Notes under the pieces: generated by a model | The model's input: the letters and a program-made list of their open reading frames with translations, nothing else | Told to the model about the DNA's origin: nothing | The model's database searches: none | Shown here: one piece after another, positions 59,150-64,000 of the stretch | How the letters are laid out: every line of letters begins with the position of its first letter | Position numbering within the stretch: position 1 is the stretch's first letter | Program-made: the position numbers and the translations under genes | Origin: Trichodelitschia bisporula | Lineage: Eukaryota > Ascomycota > Dothideomycetes > Phaeotrichales > Phaeotrichaceae | Reading direction: 5' to 3' | Length of the DNA stretch: 64,000 bases | Assembly: GCA_010356995.1 (NCBI GenBank) | Contig: ML996698.1 | Location: 493,923-557,922 of the forward strand

Positions 59150-59954
59150 ATGGTAGAGCTCCGCAAGCGCAAAACCCCACCTCCCGCGCCGACGCGCCCA
59201 ACCCGCACCAAGAAAACCGCCGCCCCGGCCGCCGCAAAAGCTGACGCAAAAGCTGACGCAAAGCCGCGCGCCGGCCGCGTCACCAAAGCTAAAGAGAAAG
59301 TATCCAAGGCTGCGAGCAAGGCCGCGGCCGCCGTGACAGGCAAGACCGACGGCAAGGAAGAAGAGGAGAAGGCTGCAGAGGCGGCCCCGGATGCCCCCGC
59401 GGCTGTGGCTTCGCCGACCGGCCCCCCGAAAGTCGGAGATGTGATCTCGCTCGAAAGCTTCGGCGGCGAGGTAGAAACGCATGAGGGTACAAAGGTCACG
59501 CTCGCGCAGCTGGTGGAGGAGAGCAAGGCGGGTGTTGTGCTGTTTACGTATCCGAAGGCGAGCACGCCGGGTTGTGAGTTTGCAACCCCCCTATGCTTCG
59601 AATGGTGAAAAATGCTAATCAAAGGTAGGCACGACACAAGCCTGCGCCTTCCGTGACCAGTACGAGCCGCTCACGGCGACGGGACTCGCCATTTACGGGC
59701 TCAGCGGGGATTCGCCCAAGGCGAACACAACCTTCAGGACGAAGCATGGGTTTCCGTACCCGTTGCTGTGTGATCCGGGGTATGGGCTTATTGGCGCCAT
59801 TGGGTTGCAGCAGGTTGGCGCGAAGAAGACGAAGAGGGGCGTTTTTGTCGTGGGTAAGGGGGGCAAGGTTCTTGCGGCTGAGCCGGGTGGCCCCCTGCCT
59901 ACGGTGGAGGTGGTGAAGAAGGTTGTGGCGGGGATGGAGAATGGGGAGGCTTAG
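59150..59954 (+). CDS. PrxQ/BCP-type thioredoxin peroxidase (Dot5-like)
   Basis: Thiol peroxidase of the BCP/PrxQ class that reduces hydroperoxides using thioredoxin. The yeast counterpart Dot5 is nuclear. Two exons, 59150-59573 and 59629-59954 (55-nt intron), give 249 aa. The first ~85 residues are Lys/Ala/Pro-rich and highly basic (LRKRKTPPPAPTRPTRTKK), like a nuclear or chromatin-associated tail. The catalytic domain reads [23 protein letters not shown]: the peroxidatic Cys codon is split by the intron (T|GC), and the resolving Cys lies five residues downstream, the atypical 2-Cys PrxQ arrangement. YGLSGDSPKANTTFRTKHG and the PLLCDPGYGLIGAIG block complete the fold. The acceptor was chosen at gtag (59628) because it alone restores PGCTTQAC. 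Confidence 0.93.
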
Positions 59955-60870
59955 AGGGTGGAGGTAGTGTCTGGTCATTGTACGGCGGATTAGGTTGGGT
60001 GGGTTCGGCTTTCGGGTTTGCGGTCTGATATGGTATGGCGAATGGATGGATGGATGGCTGCAAGGTGCTTGGCATGGGAGCGCGTGGAGTTGTCGGTAGT
60101 CAATGGGATCCATGGTCTCGAGCGGGTGTGTGTGCCTGCCGCTGGTGATAGTGCAGTGTGCGAGGCATGTCCCTCGCCGTTGCTGAGGGCGGACACAGGT
60201 GCTTTGGACGGCTTTTTACAATGCCCGGGCTAGCTCTACATGACCACCCGAAGCGTTGGCACTTCCAGATGCTAGTAGTACGCGCACGGCGCCTATTAGC
60301 ACCCGACGAGCCGTGCTTCGGACCCATTTGTCCCTCGGGCTTGCCCTGTGGGTAAGGCTTATCTGCGACCCGTCTTTTGAAGAGCCTGGACGCGTGGGCG
60401 CCGACACATGACGTCAATATCGGACTTTGTACTGTACCCTGGTGCTGGGTTAGGTGTCCTCTGGCGTTTATCTGCTGGCGCGTCTCTTGCCTTGCCTTTG
60501 GCAAGATATCCCTTTTGAAGGGTTGTTCGTTCGTGGCTACTCGCTGTCAAGGTGGAAGCTGCTTGCGAGACCGTTGGCTACCTGTCGGCTTCACGTCGAG
60601 GCCGACTGGCGGACAGGTTGCCGATGGTTAGCTGCCCAACACCTAGAACTAGAACTAGTACGGAGAGCAGGACGAGTATGGAGCACTTGTCGGCATATAT
60701 CCGCTGGTCCCTTCAATCGACCTTACTTGACGGATATCAACCCACCAATTCTAGGCCCGTTCCAGCTTCAAACTCACGCGCAACCGCCCATCAGCCAAAC
60801 AAAAAACCGGCTCCCCTTCCTCACGCCCCGTCAAACCCCCCACCTTCCTGCCCACCAAAAATCAGGCCCC
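59955..60870. other. Intergenic, no gene seen
   Basis: About 900 bases: the 3' flank of the peroxiredoxin and the downstream flank of the tRNA. A plus-strand frame running 60454-61269 crosses the tRNA antisense and is spurious. Confidence 0.5.
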
Positions 60871-60882
60871 AAAAATCAAAAA
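60871..60882 (-). terminator. Pol III T-run terminator
   Basis: Minus-strand TTTTTGATTTTT begins about 12 nt after the mature tRNA 3' end. Two runs of five T match RNA polymerase III termination. Confidence 0.7.
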
Positions 60883-60893
60883 GAAAGAATCTT

Positions 60894-60982
60894 ACCCGCA
60901 GCAGTGAGTCGAACACTGGACTTGGAGATAAGTCGCGCTATCAACGCTGCAATCTCCCACTCTACCACTGAGTTACTACGGG
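60894..60982 (-). tRNA. tRNA-Cys (GCA) with 17-nt intron
   Basis: The minus strand folds as a complete tRNA. The acceptor stem is CCCGTAG with CTGCGGG (one G-U pair). The D arm is ACTC/GAGT with loop AGTGGTA. The anticodon stem is GGAGA/TCTCC. The T arm is CAGTG/CACTG with loop TTCGACT, and the variable loop has 5 nt. The anticodon loop reads TT-GCA-G before a 17-nt insertion (60946-60930) and A after it, so the intron sits at the canonical 37/38 position. The discriminator base is T (60894), the identity element of tRNA-Cys. The internal promoter B box (GTTCGACTC) is good; the A box (TAACTCAGTGG) is slightly off consensus. Confidence 0.93.
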
Positions 60983-61702
60983 TTTTCGATGCCGCATATT
61001 GTGGGTCCACCATCGTGAACCCGGCGCCGGGGGTCCCCAGTCCATCCCGTCTGCCCGGCCCGGCCCGAGAATCAGTTCCTCGGCCCGGTGGATGCCAGAT
61101 ATGGCCGTACGGCGTCTGCTATACCCCTCCCCCCCCCATCTCATCGCGATCCCATCACCGGCCCGTCCTCCCGTCCGCCGCAAAACCATGCCACCTGAAA
61201 CCCGCCCTCAGCCTTATCGCATGCCCACCGTACCGCCTCGCCGCACCTCGCACCGGCCACTTGGATTGAGTTTTGGGCTAGAAATCCCTCGCGTGCTCTT
61301 TCCCGCCTTTGTTCGTCATGCCTGGTTCTGTGCCGTCGGTGGCGCGTTGCGTTTCCGGGTTGTGAAACGGGAGGCTTGTTGCGGGTAGATGGGACTAGGG
61401 CGGGGGTATGCGGTGGGGGTATAGTTGATCGTGATATTGGTGTGCGGCTGGGCTAGGTAGTTCGGGCATGTGGCTGCGATGTTGGAGTTGGCTTCATAGC
61501 TTGCAAGGCTAAGAAAAACGGAAATGATACTGGAAAGGCATGCTCAGAGTAGCATCAAACCGCATCGTCAATATTCAATATCAATTAACAATCTGCACCG
61601 CCCGCCCATCGTGGACGCCTGCCACCATCCGCCAGAAAAAGGGGGTATATCCAAAGCACCACCATTCCCAAACACCGAAAATGCACCAAACCCGCCCCCA
61701 AC
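60983..61702. other. Intergenic upstream of tRNA
   Basis: 720 bases between the tRNA 5' end and the 3' end of the membrane-protein gene, both on the minus strand. No feature recognised. Confidence 0.5.
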
Positions 61703-64000
61703 CTATGCATGCAATCGCGGACTCTCTACCACCCGACTCCCTCGCGACCCAGTCTCCACTCGACTCCCCGGCCTCGTCCCCGCCCCACTTCTCCTCCTCT
61801 CACTCCTAGAAGTTCGCTGCCAAAACCTCCAGGAACACCCCCCCTCCGCCTCAGGTGGCTCATCCACCGCCCTCCTCGCCCTCTTACTGAAATTGGTCCA
61901 CAAAGGAAAAACACACCCCACCGCCACCGTGGCAACTATAACCCCATAACTCCGCTCATACGCCGGCGGACTGCTCGAACTCGAAATCGCATACGTAATC
62001 GGCGGAAAAACAGCACCGCCACTAATCGCCGCCGCCAGCAGGGCACTTCCATCCTTCGTCCACCGCCCCAAGCCCCGCAAACTCGTCGCGTACAGGATGC
62101 TGAAGATCGGGCCCTCGGCCGCGTAGAGTAGCATGAGCACGACCTCGGTCTGCGGCCCCCGGGGCCGCGTCGCGAGGATAGAGAGGACGAGCAGCGCGGC
62201 GTAGGACGCGAATAGTACGTATCGTGGCTTGACAAGTGTGCATAGCGCGGCGGCGATGAAGCGGCCCCCCGTGAACACGCTGTGTCCGATGACGCCCGTG
62301 TCGGACTTTTCGCCGCGCTGGGTCCGCGGGCCGAGAAGATACGCGATGCCCGAGACCGAGACGCTCTCCTGCGCGCCGAGGTAGCAGAACTGCGCGATTA
62401 CGCCGAGAGCAAGCGTAACGAAGACGACGCGCGTGCGGTAGCCGCCCGGGAGAGTAATTCGCGCGAGATGGGCGTCGTCAGAGCGCGCGGAGAAGGCCTC
62501 GAGCTCGGCGTCCGTGGCTTCGGGTAGCGGGATATAGTAGTACAGCACAGCGAGGAGGACGACGATCAGTGCGATGCCGAGGTATGTCCACTGGACGTCG
62601 ACGAGGGAGGCGGTGTGCGGCTCCGCGGCGCGGAAGAGGACCTTTTGCGCGAGGAGGGGCGAGACCACGGAGCCGATTGCTTGGACGGCTTGAGCGAGTT
62701 GCAGCCGGGCTTCCATGTAGCGTGGCGGTCCGCAGAGGGCGACGAAGGGGTTGGCGGCGATTTCGAGGGAGGAGAGACCGAGACCGACGATGAAGTTGCT
62801 GACTACGAAGGCGGGAAAGGAGGTTAGGACTGCCGAGGGCCAGAAGATTAGCACGCCGCAGGCGTAGATGCAGAGCCCGATGATGAAACACGCCTTGAAG
62901 CCCCAGCGCTTGAAAACCAGCCGACCAAAGGACAGCGTGCCGGCGAAGTAAGCCGAAAAATAGGCTGAGTGGATCCCTAGTTTCTGTGCTGTGCCCATTT
63001 CCACTTTGCGCTGGAACTGCAAGTTTATCGCGTCGAGAAAGCCGTACGCAATTCCCCAGATGAAGAAGAGGATGGTGACACAGAGGTTTGGTAGTAGGCA
63101 TTCGCGCGCACTGAGCCCAATAATGCACTTCCGCCGCGGACTGATGTCCACAAAATCAAAGAATCGTTGCGGCGAGGAGCGCGATGGGGCGATATGGCTG
63201 CCACCTGTGCGCGTGCGTGCCAGCATATCCGGCGTCGTTAAGAAGTCAATCATGTCGACGGGCTCTTCTTCGACGGGCTCTTCGTCGGAGCGCTCCGCAT
63301 CGGCCTCAGTGGCCACGACGGGCCGCTTCGGCAGCTCCAGAGCGCGAGGCACTCCTGGTTGTGCATCTTGCGTAGTGACTTTCTCGCTCTCTCGCTGTGA
63401 GGAGTTTCCCGGATCGCGGAGGATGCGCGGCATGAAACGAGATACCAGTGGTTTCAATCCTGGGACGCAGGCGCACATGATGCCGACATTGACCTCGATG
63501 GCGGACCACATGTAACTCAGGGAAGCGTACCAAGCAACGTCGGTCTTGTTTCGTACGTCGGTGGCCAACTCTGGGTCTTTGCTCTGCATGTCCAAGCGGG
63601 CCGTAAGTGCTTCTTGCAGGTACGCGATGCGAATAACGTCGACAACCGCAACAAAGAAGCCGAAGCCGAAGGTAATGACAAGAATCGTTTTTTGCTTCTT
63701 GGGTAGCCGCATGCCGGTTAAAATCGGCATGGGTAAGAACAAGATGGCGAGGTCGGTGATGATGTTGACAGGTGCCGAAGATAAATACAATGTCACGATG
63801 TCCTGGCAGCGGTCCGTTTCCAGGACAGGTGTGGCAAAGGCGGCGCCCACTGGACGACACTGAAAGATGTTGAGGAAGGTGAGCGCCAGACCGGCGGCGT
63901 TGACAACCATCAGAGTTACGAGCGTGGCCCATCTGAAGATCTTTTCCGACTTGGACAAAGTCAAGTAAAAGAGGAGGATGGAGGTTTTGGTGGCCATGAG
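61703..64000 (-). CDS. Rhodopsin-like domain fused to MFS sugar transporter (5' partial)
   Basis: One open frame of at least 764 residues, cut by the window edge, so the N-terminus is missing. The first ~195 visible residues look like the fungal rhodopsin-like (SAT4/PTH11-type) integral membrane domain: ATKTSILLFYLTL, the Cys pair around FQCRP and DRCQD, TDLAILFLPMPILTGMRLPK and a span ending AIEVNVGIMCACVPGLKPL. A charged, acidic linker (about 196-300, with EEPVEEEPVD) follows. The rest is a 12-span major-facilitator domain of the FucP/glucose-galactose permease type (ILFFIWGIAYGFLDAINLQF, SAYFSAYFAGTLSFGRLVFK, LSSLEIAANPFVALCG, PIFSILYATSLRGLGRWTKD). The end is a basic tail. No intron is needed in the visible part. 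The linkage is continuous on DNA and is not an artefact of splicing choice, but RNA support for a single transcript is lacking. Confidence 0.82.
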   Translation of the reverse strand, partial: LMATKTSILLFYLTLSKSEKIFRWATLVTLMVVNAAGLALTFLNIFQCRPVGAAFATPVLETDRCQDIVTLYLSSAPVNIITDLAILFLPMPILTGMRLPKKQKTILVITFGFGFFVAVVDVIRIAYLQEALTARLDMQSKDPELATDVRNKTDVAWYASLSYMWSAIEVNVGIMCACVPGLKPLVSRFMPRILRDPGNSSQRESEKVTTQDAQPGVPRALELPKRPVVATEADAERSDEEPVEEEPVDMIDFLTTPDMLARTRTGGSHIAPSRSSPQRFFDFVDISPRRKCIIGLSARECLLPNLCVTILFFIWGIAYGFLDAINLQFQRKVEMGTAQKLGIHSAYFSAYFAGTLSFGRLVFKRWGFKACFIIGLCIYACGVLIFWPSAVLTSFPAFVVSNFIVGLGLSSLEIAANPFVALCGPPRYMEARLQLAQAVQAIGSVVSPLLAQKVLFRAAEPHTASLVDVQWTYLGIALIVVLLAVLYYYIPLPEATDAELEAFSARSDDAHLARITLPGGYRTRVVFVTLALGVIAQFCYLGAQESVSVSGIAYLLGPRTQRGEKSDTGVIGHSVFTGGRFIAAALCTLVKPRYVLFASYAALLVLSILATRPRGPQTEVVLMLLYAAEGPIFSILYATSLRGLGRWTKDGSALLAAAISGGAVFPPITYAISSSSSPPAYERSYGVIVATVAVGCVFPLWTNFSKRARRAVDEPPEAEGGCSWRFWQRTSRSERRRSGAGTRPGSRVETGSRGSRVVESPRLHA

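Noticed and set aside
60454-61269. Plus-strand 271-residue frame
   Set aside because: Runs antisense across the tRNA-Cys gene and has no protein features.

Overview
The window is nuclear DNA from a filamentous ascomycete (Pezizomycotina). Genes carry one to six short introns, mostly 43-60 nt, with GT..AG ends and CTAAC/CTAAT-like branch sites. The proteins are typical of ascomycetes: RAD52, glutathione reductase, YVH1, ECM33, a Zn(II)2Cys6 regulator, a QUTR-like AROM-derived protein and an AAAP amino-acid permease. Genes are widely spaced, with several gene-free stretches of 2-6.6 kb. A 220-base assembly gap lies at 47462-47681. I could not place the species. I recognised no transposon, LTR element, virus-like element or CRISPR array.

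Layout. 0.2-9.2 kb: RAD52 (-), two small single-pass membrane proteins (-), glutathione reductase (+), a Ser/Pro-rich unknown (+) and VFA1 (+). 10.7-12.4 kb: YVH1 phosphatase (-). 12.4-19 kb: no gene found, ending in a long pyrimidine-rich leader of a C2H2 zinc-finger gene (19.0-21.0 kb, +). 25.2-25.4 kb: U2 snRNA gene (-) with a TATA box. 26.3-28.8 kb: a mitochondrial NAD+ carrier (-) divergent from complex III subunit QCR7 (+). 29.1-30.3 kb: an unknown gene (-) that may be disrupted. 31.1-32.5 kb: 3-methyladenine DNA glycosylase (+). 35.8-37.1 kb: ECM33 (+). 39.6-40.4 kb: coiled-coil unknown (+). 42.8-43.4 kb: a UPS2-like PRELI protein (+). 44.0-47.0 kb: a Zn(II)2Cys6 regulator (-). 50.4-52.7 kb: QUTR-like (-). 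55.1-57.1 kb: amino-acid permease (-). 59.2-60.0 kb: nuclear-type PrxQ peroxiredoxin (+). 60.9 kb: intron-bearing tRNA-Cys (-). 61.7-64.0 kb: a rhodopsin-like/MFS fusion (-) running off the window.

The genes do not form a biosynthetic cluster. Loose themes are DNA repair (RAD52, MAG1), thiol redox defence (GLR1, PrxQ), mitochondrial function (NAD+ carrier, QCR7, UPS2-like, possible mitochondrial GLR1 isoform) and transcriptional control. Exon structures were worked out by hand from reading frames, splice consensus and remembered family conservation. Several depend on very small exons (8 nt in RAD52, 14 nt in the permease) or on non-standard splice sites (a GC-AG intron in the zinc cluster), and RNA evidence would settle them.
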